Assembly (NCBI GenBank): GCA_024305105.1
Contig: JAMWZA010000003.1
Coordinates: 24,792 to 88,791, forward strand
Origin: Marinoscillum sp.
GTDB lineage: Bacteria; Bacteroidota; Bacteroidia; Cytophagales; Cyclobacteriaceae
Length of the DNA stretch: 64,000 nt
Reading direction: 5' to 3'
Positions 1 through 9,552 of this stretch are shown in pieces (the first letter of the stretch is position 1; every line of letters starts with the position of its first letter). A program made the translations under genes and the position numbers. The notes under the pieces were generated by a model. It worked only from the letters and a program-made list of their open reading frames with translations, did not search any database and was not told where the DNA came from.

Positions 1-1
1 A

Positions 2-349
2 TATGACATACGCCACGCAGTGGTAGAGGGTGGTAAATCCTGGTCAAATGGAATCAGGTTACTAGGGAATCATATCAAAACAATTGTCCTGAAGGATTTT
101 AAATGGGAAGTAGTTGATGGGCGTTGGGATATAGTGAATGTCCCAATCGGCGAAGGAATGGTGGACTTCATTAGCTATTTCAGACTCTTAAAGAGCTTTG
201 GTTTGAGGCCTCCCGTGTCACTGCATCTGGAATACCCCTTAGGAGGAGCTGAGAAAGGGAAAAATGAACTATCTGTGGATCAAAAGGTGGTACTTGATGC
301 GATGCAAAGAGACTTAAATAAAATAAAGGAATTATGGAATGAGGCGTAG
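2..349 (+). CDS. Sugar phosphate isomerase/epimerase, C-terminal part (cut by window edge)
   Basis: The frame is open from base 2 and reads YDIRHAVVEGGKSW at once, so this is the C-terminal 115 residues of a longer protein, not a gene starting at the GTG at base 20. The pattern (YDIRHA, then a strand ending VLKDFKW, then a C-terminal LHLEYP strand) is typical of the xylose-isomerase-like TIM-barrel family (AP endonuclease 2 fold), whose members isomerise or epimerise sugars and usually have about 280-330 residues. The acidic and histidine residues fit the divalent-metal site of the family. It lies upstream of a KDPG-type aldolase and ends in a strong terminator, so it closes a separate transcript. 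The substrate cannot be told from this fragment; a uronate or keto-sugar is an inference from the neighbours. Confidence 0.75.
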   Translation, partial: YDIRHAVVEGGKSWSNGIRLLGNHIKTIVLKDFKWEVVDGRWDIVNVPIGEGMVDFISYFRLLKSFGLRPPVSLHLEYPLGGAEKGKNELSVDQKVVLDAMQRDLNKIKELWNEA

Positions 350-414
350 TTGAAAATGTTACAATGATGCTTCAGGATGAATTTTAGATACTTCTTTCAT
401 AAATCATGTAAATA

Positions 415-445
415 AACCACCCTGGCCTTGCCTCGGTGGTTTTTT
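415..445 (+). terminator. Rho-independent terminator after the isomerase gene
   Basis: Inverted arms aaccacc (415-421) and ggtggtt (435-441) close a 13-base loop and run directly into a T tract. It is placed 65 bases after the stop codon of the partial isomerase. Confidence 0.85.
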
Positions 446-778
446 AAGAAATGCCTTAATCTAAGGAAAGGTATCAAAGCCCAGGGTAGGTTGGATGCTA
501 TTGATGAGAATCGTTTAATAGCATAATTTCAATTCTAAGGAATTCAGTGGATCTAAAAAGAAACTATTCATAAAAAACGATTGCATATTTTGAAATATTA
601 AAAGAGAGCGTTAAATTGGTCAACCAATATTTGGTATACTAGTTTCTCTTTTTTGAGATATGCCTATAGCAATTTTTTGAGAGCGAGAGTAAAAATTATG
701 AGGATAATAAACGGTAAGAGATAATGTCTCCAATCCGCAAAAGTACGATTTGAAGAAATATTATAACTGGAATTAATA
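446..778. other. Gene-free upstream region of the aldolase
   Basis: No convincing reading frame is present. The stretch is AT-rich and contains the TTGGT/ACCAA dyad at 615-628, described separately, and presumably the promoter of the aldolase gene. A sequence resembling the Bacteroidota -7 element (tacgatttg near 743-751) has one base too many between TA and TTTG, so no promoter is called. Confidence 0.5.
615..628. promoter_or_regulatory. Candidate GntR/FadR-type operator upstream of the aldolase
   Basis: The sequence attggt-ca-accaat is a dyad with 6-base arms around two central bases. TGGT-N2-ACCA dyads are the usual binding sites of the FadR branch of GntR regulators, including the E. coli hexuronate regulators UxuR and ExuR. 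A GntR-controlled uronate gene set would fit the aldolase and lyase genes that follow. No GntR gene is in the window, so the regulator is inferred. Confidence 0.5.
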
Positions 779-1450
779 ATGGCAAGATTTAGTCGAATAG
801 ATGTGGCGGTGACCATGAAAGAAACTGGAATGGTTCCGGTTTTTTATCATAGTGATTTAGTGTTGTGCAAAGAGGTGGTAAAGGCATGTTATGAAGGCGG
901 GGTACGTGTTTTTGAATTTACCAATCGAGGAGATTTCGCACATGAGGTATTTGGAGATTTGGTCAAATGGTCTGAGAAGGAATGTCCTGACATGATATTG
1001 GGAGTAGGATCAATCATCGATGGACCTACTACTGCTTTATACCTGCAGTTGGGTGCTAACTTCATCGTGTCACCGATTATGGATGAAGAGATGGCCAAAA
1101 TCTGCAATAAGCGTAAAGTAGCCTGGAGCCCTGGGTGTGGGTCAGTTACAGAGATAGTGAAGGCGCATGAGCTGGGCTCTGAGGTAGTGAAAATCTTCCC
1201 TGGTTCTCAGGTAGGTGGTCCAGCTTTTGTGAAAGGAGTAAAAGGACCATTCCCTTACGCAAGTATTATGCCTACTGGCGGGGTTTCGCCTGACGAAGAA
1301 AACCTGAAGGGTTGGATTGAAGCCGGTGTTCACTGCGTTGGAATGGGCTCTCAATTATTCCCAAAAGAGGTTTTAGCAAATAGGGATTTTAAGGCCATTA
1401 CCTCAAAATGTTCAGAGGCCCTGGCCATTATTAAAAAGCTCAGGAAATAA
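779..1450 (+). CDS. eda: Bifunctional KDPG / 4-hydroxy-2-oxoglutarate aldolase
   Basis: This 223-residue protein is a class I aldolase that splits 2-keto-3-deoxy-6-phosphogluconate into pyruvate and glyceraldehyde 3-phosphate, the last step of uronate (alginate, pectin) catabolism. The Schiff-base lysine is K138 in VVKIFPG, followed by the phosphate-binding run MPTGGVSP. The early FEFTNRG segment holds the catalytic glutamate seen in the family. Length matches the usual 205-225 residues. The ATG at 779 gives a full-length N-terminus; no strong Shine-Dalgarno is seen, which is normal for Bacteroidota. A possible GntR-type operator lies 150 bases upstream and a large hairpin follows the stop. 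The polysaccharide lyase and bicupin downstream support a role in alginate-type uronate breakdown. Confidence 0.9.
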   Translation: MARFSRIDVAVTMKETGMVPVFYHSDLVLCKEVVKACYEGGVRVFEFTNRGDFAHEVFGDLVKWSEKECPDMILGVGSIIDGPTTALYLQLGANFIVSPIMDEEMAKICNKRKVAWSPGCGSVTEIVKAHELGSEVVKIFPGSQVGGPAFVKGVKGPFPYASIMPTGGVSPDEENLKGWIEAGVHCVGMGSQLFPKEVLANRDFKAITSKCSEALAIIKKLRK

Positions 1451-1467
1451 CTATTAGTTATTGTTTC

Positions 1468-1538
1468 GGGTAAAAGTGGGTGGCAATTCATACTTTATTA
1501 TTTGGTTTTTCAAAAGTATCGCCACCCTACTTTTTACC
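1468..1538 (+). terminator. Long inverted repeat, probable terminator of the aldolase transcript
   Basis: The arm gggtaaaagtgggtggc (1468-1484) matches the reverse complement of gccaccctactttttacc (1521-1538) with only two differences, and a second inner pairing (tactt/aagta) closes the spacer. The T-rich right arm makes termination likely. The arm is longer than in a usual terminator. Confidence 0.6.
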
Positions 1539-1676
1539 TCAATGTATAGTGCCAAAGTCAACATGGTTTTAATGAAATAAGTAAGATATCTGATAACTTA
1601 TAATACGCATTCAATTTGATAAAGACTCACCCCTAGAAGAACTGCCTTCACCCATTAACCAAAAAAGACAAATTAG

Positions 1677-4600
1677 ATGAAAAAGTGTCTGATAATTTTA
1701 GTCATAGTAATACAATCTTCTTTCCACTTCTTGATGGCTCAAAATAGAATTTTTGAGCAATACGATGTGGACAAAGGACTATCCTCTAACTATGTCAACG
1801 CTGTATTTCAAGACTCCAAAGGGTTTATTTGGTCTGGAACAAACAATGGGTTGAATCAATATGATGGTTACCAGATTGAAGTTTTTGTAAATGATGAGTT
1901 GGATAGCAGCTCCATCTCAAATAACTGGATCACGAATATCCTGGAGGATTCCAGAGGAAACCTTTGGATCGGAACAGAAGGAGGAGGGCTTAACCTATAC
2001 AGTTATACTAATAAAGATTTCACTAGATTTCAGCATGATGCTGGCAACAGCAATTCATTGAGTAATGACATAGTGATGAGTTTGTTTGAAGATAGTCAGC
2101 AGCGGTTGTGGGTGGGTACTCAAGAAGGGCTATCGTTGTTTGATCAGAGCACAAATAGTTTCGAAAATTTTAAAAATTACAACCAATGTAAGGAGTGTAC
2201 TCATAGAGTTACTTCAATTGCCGAAGATCAAAAGGGAAACCTATGGATTGGAAATGAGGTGTCGGGACTTTATTATTTCAACAATAAGACCAAACAATTC
2301 TCAACTCCCCATTTGAATGGAAAACTGAACAGTTCATTACTTTTCATCAATGACTTAATTATAGACGGACGCGAACTCTATATCGCTTCCGGAGAAGGGA
2401 TGTTCAAGATGAATACCAATACTTTTCAAACCGAAAAGTTAGCGTTTAGCGATGCTGATGCGTCTGCTGTAGCCGATGATTTTATTGTACGACTTTATAA
2501 GCCCGAAAGTGGTGATCTATGGATTAGTTCAGAAGGTAGTGGTGTGCTACACCTTAACAAAGAACTCGGTATCGCTAAAGTATACAATAAGAATCAGGGG
2601 TTGTACAGTAATTCGACTGCTCAGGTTATTATTGATGAATCAGAGAACTTATGGGTCGCAACCAAAGGAGGAGGTCTCAATAAGTCTGACCTAAAAAACA
2701 AGATGTTCGACCACTGGAGTAGCGATGAGAATGATGACAACTCTTTGGTTAACAATGAAGTAAGAGCAATTCACGAAGACAGAGACGGAACCATTTGGGT
2801 CGGTACTAACAATGGCCTGAGCCGCTTTCAATCAGAGCCTGTGAGGTTTAGAAATTATGTAAAAGATTTTGATTACAAAGCGGACAAAAGTTCTCCTCGA
2901 ATTCGAATGATCGAGCGTCTTAACGATGGTAAGCTCTTAGTGGCAACCCAGAGTGGAGCACTGTATCACTATCTGCCTGATGCCGATCGGTTTGAGCTTG
3001 TACCGGGCTATGGAGAAGGTAATGTAAGTGCTGACATTACTAAAGTGAATTGTGTTTTTGATAAATCGAATGATACTGCCTGGTTATTTACGGATGGTTC
3101 AGGAGTCGTCGTCTATGATCGAAGTAAAAATACGTTTAAAAAATTGCAGGCTTCAAATGATCCTGAACGAAAATTAGGAGGCTTATTCATCACGTGCATT
3201 GCTCAAAAGTCAAAAGATGAATTGTATTTGGGGACGAACAGTGGGCTCTATCTAATCAATATTAATACGCTTCAACTCACCAACTGGCAATATGAAAAAG
3301 GGCGGTCTAATTCATTGGTGGGTAATAAGGTGCGCTCACTTTATCAGGACACGGAATACCTCTATATCGGTACTAGAAGTGGTTTGAGCCGATTCGATGC
3401 AACAACTAATTCTTTTGACCGATTCAAGATGCGTGATGGACTCCCGAGTGATGTTGTATTCGGAATAATGCCAGATGAGGAGGGACATTTATGGTTCACC
3501 ACACCAAACGGATTGTCAAGATTTACACCTACTAATGGTGAGTTTAAGAATATAAGAATTCCTTATGGGAATGTATTGGACATGGGAGCCTTTGAGAAGG
3601 GAGTTGATGGTAAGCTCATTGTAGGTGGACCTGCAGGGTTCACAACCTTCAGCCCCGGGGATTTAAAAAATAACCCATATACTCCGGAGGCTGTATTTCT
3701 GGACCTAAGCATTAACAATGAGCCAGCTAATCTAACACGGCCTTTATCGGAAATGGATAGCTTGTCTTTGAGATTCGATCAAAACAACCTGACCTTTGAA
3801 TTTTCTGCGCTTGAATATTCTGATCCAGACAAAAACCAATTTATGTATTACCTGGAGGGGTTTAACGAGGATTGGGTTAATCATGGGACTCGAAATGAGT
3901 TGTCTTTTACCAATTTAGATCCGGGAGAATACACATTGCTCTTGAAGGCTTCTAATAATGATGAAGTCTGGAATGAAAGAGCCACTAAGCTATACATTGA
4001 AATATCGCCTCCCTGGTGGGCTACCTGGTGGTTCAGGTCTGTAGTGTTAATCACAATCGCAGCATTAGTCGGGTTTATTTCGAGATGGCGTATCCAACAG
4101 GTCAAAAGTCAACGTGAAGAGCTCGAACGAAGAGTTGAAGAGGCTACCGAGAAAGTGCTTTTACAGAACCAAGAACTACTGGTTCAAAAAGACAATCTTG
4201 CCGAGGCTGTTCATGATACTAAATACATCATAAAGGAAGCTCTGGAATCTGGTAATTTCAGCGCGAGAATCAGTGTAGATGACAAAGTTGGTGAATGGCG
4301 AGATTTAGGCATATCCATCAATCAATTGTTTGATTCTGTTCTTACCCCATTCAACAAGATTAATGAAGTGGTTGGTGCAATGGCCAAAAGTGATTTAAGC
4401 GTGCGGTATGAAGGTGACGCAAAGGGAGATGTGAAAAGAGTGACTGATAGCCTCAATCAGGCGCTGGAAAGTTTGTCTCAACTCTTAATGGAAATCATCA
4501 AGCAAACAGATGAAATAAGTGGGTCATCTGACGAAATGTTGGTGACGAGTCAGGAAATCAATGTCAGCACTTCTGAAATCGCTTCATCCATAGCAGAAAT

Positions 4601-5441
4601 GAGTCGAGGAGCCCAGAATCAATTACAGAAAATTGATGAGTCGTCCACTATTTTGGAAAATATAATGAAAGTATCCACTTCGGTTAATCAACAGGCGAAC
4701 ACGATTAACACAGCGACCATTCAAGGGGTGAAGCAAAGCGATATTGGAAAGAAGATGATGGATCAGGTTGATCAGAGTATGCGAAAAATCTCAAAAGTCA
4801 CTCAGGAGACCGTTGATTCCATTAAGAACTTATCGAATCAATCAAAGGATATCAACAATGTACTGAGCATCATCAAAGATATTGCTGGACAAACGAATCT
4901 ATTGGCATTGAATGCAGCCATAGAAGCCGCAAAGGCAGGAGATTTGGGGAGAGGATTCTCTGTAGTAGCCGAACAAATCAGGAAGCTGGCTGAAGATTCC
5001 AGCAAGTCCACCGAGGAGATAGAGGATATGGTCAATAACATACAGCAGGCGATGGACGCTACTTCGAAGCTTATTTCTGAAATGGATGATAGCATCTCAG
5101 GTGGAGTGAATGCCTCCAATAAAGCATCCGCTTCCTTCGAAGACATAGCAGCTTCTTACTCTCAGACGCTTTCTTTATCCGAGACCATTGTGGAGGCAAC
5201 CCAAAGGCAAACGAACGAAGTGAGTCTGATAGTTTCTTTGATGGAAGGTGTGGTCGTTATTTCTGAAGAAACGGCGGCTGGCACAGAGCAGATATCAAGT
5301 TCATCTACCGAATTAAGTAGTGGTATGTCAGAGCTTACAAAGAAGTCTAAAAGGGTCTCTGAAATAGTAGAAATTTTACAACAACAGGTTAATCAGTTTC
5401 AATTGAGAAAAGAATCGATAATTACACCTGATGCCTTATAG
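1677..5441 (+). CDS. Beta-propeller (Reg_prop/Y_Y_Y) sensor fused to a methyl-accepting chemotaxis output domain
   Basis: This 1254-residue protein starts with a signal peptide (about residues 1-21, ending FLMAQ). Many Reg_prop propeller blades follow ([19 protein letters not shown], then repeats such as GNLWIGT), to about residue 680, then a Y_Y_Y domain near 700-775 ([15 protein letters not shown]). One membrane helix lies at about 781-804 and a coiled coil after it. HAMP-like segments lie around 855-955, and a full MCP signalling domain runs to the end, with the conserved hairpin tip ([20 protein letters not shown]) at about 1068-1087. The outside half is that of hybrid two-component glycan sensors, but histidine kinase, receiver and AraC domains are absent. 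It should sense a periplasmic ligand and signal to a CheA/CheW-type complex. No C-terminal CheR-tethering pentapeptide is seen. It overlaps or abuts the PL6 lyase gene, which suggests the ligand is a uronate oligosaccharide. Confidence 0.9.
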   Translation: MKKCLIILVIVIQSSFHFLMAQNRIFEQYDVDKGLSSNYVNAVFQDSKGFIWSGTNNGLNQYDGYQIEVFVNDELDSSSISNNWITNILEDSRGNLWIGTEGGGLNLYSYTNKDFTRFQHDAGNSNSLSNDIVMSLFEDSQQRLWVGTQEGLSLFDQSTNSFENFKNYNQCKECTHRVTSIAEDQKGNLWIGNEVSGLYYFNNKTKQFSTPHLNGKLNSSLLFINDLIIDGRELYIASGEGMFKMNTNTFQTEKLAFSDADASAVADDFIVRLYKPESGDLWISSEGSGVLHLNKELGIAKVYNKNQGLYSNSTAQVIIDESENLWVATKGGGLNKSDLKNKMFDHWSSDENDDNSLVNNEVRAIHEDRDGTIWVGTNNGLSRFQSEPVRFRNYVKDFDYKADKSSPRIRMIERLNDGKLLVATQSGALYHYLPDADRFELVPGYGEGNVSADITKVNCVFDKSNDTAWLFTDGSGVVVYDRSKNTFKKLQASNDPERKLGGLFITCIAQKSKDELYLGTNSGLYLININTLQLTNWQYEKGRSNSLVGNKVRSLYQDTEYLYIGTRSGLSRFDATTNSFDRFKMRDGLPSDVVFGIMPDEEGHLWFTTPNGLSRFTPTNGEFKNIRIPYGNVLDMGAFEKGVDGKLIVGGPAGFTTFSPGDLKNNPYTPEAVFLDLSINNEPANLTRPLSEMDSLSLRFDQNNLTFEFSALEYSDPDKNQFMYYLEGFNEDWVNHGTRNELSFTNLDPGEYTLLLKASNNDEVWNERATKLYIEISPPWWATWWFRSVVLITIAALVGFISRWRIQQVKSQREELERRVEEATEKVLLQNQELLVQKDNLAEAVHDTKYIIKEALESGNFSARISVDDKVGEWRDLGISINQLFDSVLTPFNKINEVVGAMAKSDLSVRYEGDAKGDVKRVTDSLNQALESLSQLLMEIIKQTDEISGSSDEMLVTSQEINVSTSEIASSIAEMSRGAQNQLQKIDESSTILENIMKVSTSVNQQANTINTATIQGVKQSDIGKKMMDQVDQSMRKISKVTQETVDSIKNLSNQSKDINNVLSIIKDIAGQTNLLALNAAIEAAKAGDLGRGFSVVAEQIRKLAEDSSKSTEEIEDMVNNIQQAMDATSKLISEMDDSISGGVNASNKASASFEDIAASYSQTLSLSETIVEATQRQTNEVSLIVSLMEGVVVISEETAAGTEQISSSSTELSSGMSELTKKSKRVSEIVEILQQQVNQFQLRKESIITPDAL

Positions 5442-5475
5442 AAATAATCATAAAACAGCTTTTGAGCCCTATAAA

Positions 5476-7797
5476 ATGAGTCAAATGAAAAAAATCGTTC
5501 TACTAATAGCAGTAATTCTATTTACAAGTTGCCAGCAATCACAGCGCACCTCTGGTGTGTTAGTTGGTGATATAAAGGAACTAAATGACGCCATCGCTAA
5601 TGCCAGCCCAGGTACGGAGATTATCATGGCAAATGGCAATTGGGAAGATGTCGAGATTCGATTTTACGCTTTGGGTAGCGAAAACCAACCAGTGGTGTTA
5701 AAAGCTGAAACATCCGGCGAGGTGATTGTCTCAGGGCAGTCAAACCTAAGATTAGGAGGCGCATATTTAGTCGTGGATGGGTTGCATTTCAAAAACGGGG
5801 CATCTCCATCTCAGTCAGTCATTCAGTTTTTTATCAACAACGATACCCTGGCCAACAATTCTATTGTTACGAACTGTGTAATTGAAGATTTCAATAAGGC
5901 ACAACGTGATATGAGCGATCTATGGGTACGCTTCAAAGGTCGCAATAATCAGCTGGATCATTGTTACATAGCAGGAAAGTCCAATAGGGGGCCAACCGTG
6001 AGAGTTGATTTAGAGGGCAATGAGAGCATCAAGAACTACCATAAGATCGTTAATAACCACTTTGCTCCACGACCACCAAAAGGTGGACCGAGTGCTGAGA
6101 CCATTCAGATTGGAAACAGTAGCACCTCTATGACTCCAAGTCACACCTTGGTTGCAAATAATCTGTTTGATCGATGCAACGGTGAAGTAGAAGTCATATC
6201 AAGTAAATCCAATTTTAACGAGTTCAGAAACAATGTGTTCTATAAAAGTCAGGGCTCATTGGTTACCAGGCATGGGAATTATTGTTTAGTTGATGGTAAT
6301 TATTTTATTGGAGACGAGAACTCTCCACAAGTAGGCGGTATCCGGTTGATCGGCACAGGTCATACAGTGACCAATAATTATTTCTACAAGCTAAGAGGGG
6401 AGATTTTCAGAGGTCCTATTGCGATGATGAATGGAATCAATAAACCTGCAATCAACAGGTATTTTCAGGTGACCGATGTGGTTGTTGCGTTTAACACCTG
6501 GGTAGACTGCAAGTCTCCGTTGCAAATTGGTGTAGGATCTAATATCGATCAAAGAGATGTACTTCCGGCATCTGAAATTCGTTCGGAAACTCCAGAACGA
6601 ACGCTGGTAGCTAATAACGTGATATATAACTCAAAGGGCGACTCAGAGCCAATAAAGAAATACGATTCCGTTGACGGAGTTGAATTCAAAAGCAATGTGA
6701 TTAACAATCAGGGAGTTGATTTCGATGGAGTAGAAGGTCTTATGGAAAAAGACTTTTCAATGAAAAAATTGTCAGAAAACTTATTCGTTCCAGCTGAAGG
6801 GTTAAGCAACGTGGACGTTTACAAAGGATTTGAATTTGATAAAATAGACACTGATCTCTTTGGAAACTCAAGGAAGACCAACAATACCATAGGAGCAGTG
6901 AGTGGCACCAACCTTCAGGATCCAAATATTATGGATCTGGCAAAATACGGTCCGGAGTGGTATGATGCGTCTGTCAGTGAAAGTTCAGGCACTACTCATT
7001 CAGTGAATACTGCTGATGAACTAGCCACTAAGATCGAAGCAGCGAAAAGTGGAGATGTCATTGAGATTGTTGCAGCGCAAATAGCATTTGACAGCTCCAT
7101 AAAGTTGGATAAAGCATTAACGATAAGATCCGCAAATGAAGAGTCCCCATCAACTCTCAAATTTGGAGGTGCTTCAGAAGTTCCAGCCTTTGAAATGAAT
7201 CCAGATGCACGACTAACCTTAAAATCTGTCAACTTAAGCGGAAATGGTGAAAACTACGCATTCGCGACCTTAAAAGAGAACATGTCCAGTCTTTACAACC
7301 TGACAGTTGTGGATTCGGAAATCTCGGAATTTGACTATGTACTTAAAGGGTACAAATTTTCCTTTTCTGAATTTATAAGATTCGAGTCAACGACCATTCA
7401 AAACTGTAATAATGGTATAGAACTAGCCGCTGAGGTTGATGATAAGGGTGATTACAATGCTGAAAATGTATTCATTATCAATTGTCTGTTTGATCGAGTA
7501 AAAGCCAATGTCATCGACTACTACCGGGGTGGTTACGACGAATCTACAGTCGGAGGAAACTTACTTGTTAGAGATAGTGAATTCACGCAATGTGGAGCAA
7601 GTGAGGAAACGGGTATTTTGATTAATACTTATGGGATTATCAATGTAGACCTGTCTGGAAATGTATTTAGAAACAACCAGGTAGAGCTAGTAGCCAGACT
7701 ATGGGGAGCTAAGAACAACACGCACTCAGACAATGAAATCCAAAACTCAGGAGAGCTGGTTGTACAAGAGAATTTACCTCTTAAGTTGATGTACTAA
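5476..7797 (+). CDS. PL6 family polysaccharide lyase (alginate lyase / chondroitinase B-like) lipoprotein
   Basis: The ATG at 5476 (or 5485) is preferred over 5431 because it opens a lipoprotein signal peptide ending LFTSC. The N-terminal about 450 residues form a chondroitinase-B-type right-handed beta helix. K244 (ISSKS) and R265 (VTRHG), numbered from 5476, are 21 residues apart, the same spacing as the catalytic K250 and R271 of chondroitinase B. The KSNRGPTVRV segment is also typical of PL6. A second helix-like region (about 510-770), with repeated NNxF and xNCLF rungs, follows. PL6 enzymes cleave alginate or chondroitin/dermatan by beta-elimination. Alginate is the better guess because a KDPG aldolase and a cupin are next to it and sulfatases are missing. 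It probably acts on the cell surface or in the periplasm. Confidence 0.85.
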   Translation: MSQMKKIVLLIAVILFTSCQQSQRTSGVLVGDIKELNDAIANASPGTEIIMANGNWEDVEIRFYALGSENQPVVLKAETSGEVIVSGQSNLRLGGAYLVVDGLHFKNGASPSQSVIQFFINNDTLANNSIVTNCVIEDFNKAQRDMSDLWVRFKGRNNQLDHCYIAGKSNRGPTVRVDLEGNESIKNYHKIVNNHFAPRPPKGGPSAETIQIGNSSTSMTPSHTLVANNLFDRCNGEVEVISSKSNFNEFRNNVFYKSQGSLVTRHGNYCLVDGNYFIGDENSPQVGGIRLIGTGHTVTNNYFYKLRGEIFRGPIAMMNGINKPAINRYFQVTDVVVAFNTWVDCKSPLQIGVGSNIDQRDVLPASEIRSETPERTLVANNVIYNSKGDSEPIKKYDSVDGVEFKSNVINNQGVDFDGVEGLMEKDFSMKKLSENLFVPAEGLSNVDVYKGFEFDKIDTDLFGNSRKTNNTIGAVSGTNLQDPNIMDLAKYGPEWYDASVSESSGTTHSVNTADELATKIEAAKSGDVIEIVAAQIAFDSSIKLDKALTIRSANEESPSTLKFGGASEVPAFEMNPDARLTLKSVNLSGNGENYAFATLKENMSSLYNLTVVDSEISEFDYVLKGYKFSFSEFIRFESTTIQNCNNGIELAAEVDDKGDYNAENVFIINCLFDRVKANVIDYYRGGYDESTVGGNLLVRDSEFTQCGASEETGILINTYGIINVDLSGNVFRNNQVELVARLWGAKNNTHSDNEIQNSGELVVQENLPLKLMY

Positions 7798-7847
7798 CGG
7801 ATAAATCAGACACTGTTAAAGTGATAAATAGCCTCAAACAAAGAATT

Positions 7848-8708
7848 ATGGATGACATCAAAAAAAGCATATTAGGTATTCTAACACTAGCAACACTGAT
7901 GATATCTTGTTCTCAAAGTACTGAGCCTACTGAAATCGTTGTTCAGAATTTGCAGATGAAAGTGCCGGCTGGAAAACAGGTTTTCCGAGAGTTTTTGCTG
8001 CCTGGAGAAATAGCCGAAACCAAAATTGAGCACATAGCGCTTACAGGCCCCATTGAGCAAGTCATCCAGGTTCCAGAAGGGTATGTGCATATGTTTTTGT
8101 TTGTGAAAGGAAATGGAACGCTGCAAGTGGATACGATGACCTACGATCTGGTGCCTGAGTCCATTGCTATTCCTATGAATGCTACGGACAGTATTCAAAT
8201 GGCTGTACCGGAAGGAGAGGTGCTTCATTTCTTACAGTTCACCAAAGTGTTGACTGATCAGGATCAGGAGGACTTGAAGAACTATCCGGCAGAAAATAAA
8301 TATGACTTGTTCTTCACCCGATTTGAGGATTGCGAACCATATACGGAGAAGATAAAAAGCCCTAATACAGTCAGCAGAACTGTATTGCCGGCAGATATTG
8401 TGCCTCGCGTTTCATTGGGAACTGTAGAAGCCAAGGGGCCAGATGAGGTCGGAGCTCATGAGCATCCGATGCTCGACCAACTGTTTTTGGGACTTGCAGG
8501 TAATGATATTATCGTTCATGCAGATGATGCCTCCACAGAGTTAAAAGAATATGCACTGTTACATATACCCATTGGCTCCAGTCATGGGGTTACTGTAGAG
8601 AAAGGTAAGAAAATGTATTACATGTGGATGGACTTTTTCCTGACCAAAGAAGGACAGGAATGGCTGAAAACTCATAAGCCGATGAGCTCGGATAAAGAGG
8701 ATTCATAA
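7848..8708 (+). CDS. Exported bicupin lipoprotein, KdgF-like context
   Basis: The start at 7848 gives a lipoprotein signal peptide ending MISC; the upstream start at 7821 would bury it. Two cupin halves can be seen. The second (about residues 175-270) keeps the metal-binding pattern GAHEHPMLDQ followed by a late GSSHGV histidine. The first (about 55-150) has the beta-strand pattern but no HxH, so it is likely structural. In Bacteroidota alginate and pectin loci, cupins of the KdgF type open 4,5-unsaturated uronates made by lyases. Such enzymes are usually about 110 residues with one cupin, so this double, membrane-anchored form is not a standard KdgF. It follows the PL6 gene by about 50 bases, in the same direction, and probably works with it. 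The reaction is inferred. Confidence 0.65.
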   Translation: MDDIKKSILGILTLATLMISCSQSTEPTEIVVQNLQMKVPAGKQVFREFLLPGEIAETKIEHIALTGPIEQVIQVPEGYVHMFLFVKGNGTLQVDTMTYDLVPESIAIPMNATDSIQMAVPEGEVLHFLQFTKVLTDQDQEDLKNYPAENKYDLFFTRFEDCEPYTEKIKSPNTVSRTVLPADIVPRVSLGTVEAKGPDEVGAHEHPMLDQLFLGLAGNDIIVHADDASTELKEYALLHIPIGSSHGVTVEKGKKMYYMWMDFFLTKEGQEWLKTHKPMSSDKEDS

Positions 8709-8742
8709 AAGTAATGATAATCACCACAGCTATTCAGAATCA

Positions 8743-9201
8743 ATGAGGCAGCTTTCGCTCAAAGGGAGGACATTCCCAACAGACCTAAACCATGCTGGCA
8801 CCGTTTTCGGAGGGTGGGTAATGGCGAAAATGGACAAGGCCGCCTCTATTCAGGTGGAGGAAGTAATCAACTCACCTGCAGTTACCATGTCCGTTAGCAA
8901 CTTTAGTTTTCTCAAACCCATACACAATGGAGATGTGTTTATGGTTTATACTCAGGTGGAAAGAATCGGCAACACTTCTATTGACATTCATGTAGAGTTG
9001 ATCGTGCGATCCAAAGAGGACTTGAGCGAGAAAAAGGTTACTCAGGGAGTATTCACTTTTGTGGCTGTAAACTCACAGGGTAAGACGGTGAAAATCAGAG
9101 AGGTCTTGAGGAGCCATGTGGCTCCTTACATCACAGAGATGTTAGAGGCTCCACAGAAGGAGCGGAAAGGTACAGAGTCACAAAATGTAAGTAACAAATA
9201 A
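8743..9201 (+). CDS. YciA-like acyl-CoA thioesterase (hotdog fold)
   Basis: This 152-residue protein has the hotdog thioesterase signature FPTDLNHAGTVFGGWVMAKMD, in which the N-x-x-G-x-x-FGGW-x-M-x-x-MD pattern places it in the YciA/BACH group that hydrolyses acyl-CoA esters. The length is right for a single hotdog domain, which acts as a hexamer or trimer of dimers. It begins 34 bases after the bicupin and may be cotranscribed, but nothing ties it to glycan metabolism, so the linkage may be incidental. A strong terminator follows 175 bases later. Confidence 0.85.
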   Translation: MRQLSLKGRTFPTDLNHAGTVFGGWVMAKMDKAASIQVEEVINSPAVTMSVSNFSFLKPIHNGDVFMVYTQVERIGNTSIDIHVELIVRSKEDLSEKKVTQGVFTFVAVNSQGKTVKIREVLRSHVAPYITEMLEAPQKERKGTESQNVSNK

Positions 9202-9552
9202 ATGCAGAGATAATGGTCAGTTTTGCACTTAGGTGAAAGTGCGCTTGAGCGTCTAGAAAGGCTGCAATTTAGTGGCTTAAAGTGTACTTAAAAGTATGTA
9301 AAAAACCCTTGAAGGTAGGGGATGCTGGAGCTTTCGGAAATCACCCGCATCATTACTTTCTCATATTTCTGATTTCAACCGTCCGAGGTTCCTCGGACGG
9401 TTTTTGTGTAAGATGATTTATTGGATTATGGACATAAGCCATGGAGGTTGTTGAAGTATGTAGGGCCTGCTGAAAGACAGGAATTAACTTTTAGTTTTTT
9501 ATTTCAAGCTTTCATAATTCATTTAAGAATATCACCTAATTTCATGGAGCTG
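9202..9552. other. Intergenic stretch between convergent genes
   Basis: Besides the terminator at 9379-9405 I see no gene. A short frame on the plus strand from 9421 runs antisense into the end of the AraC domain of the next gene and is not credible. Confidence 0.6.
9379..9405 (+). terminator. Rho-independent terminator of the lyase-thioesterase transcript
   Basis: A perfect palindrome ccgtccgagg/cctcggacgg (9379-9400) is followed by five T bases. Confidence 0.9.

Noticed and set aside
4838..5146. Minus-strand frame of 102 codons inside the MCP domain gene
   Set aside because: It is a mirror frame of a strongly conserved domain with high Ser/Ala content and no start context.
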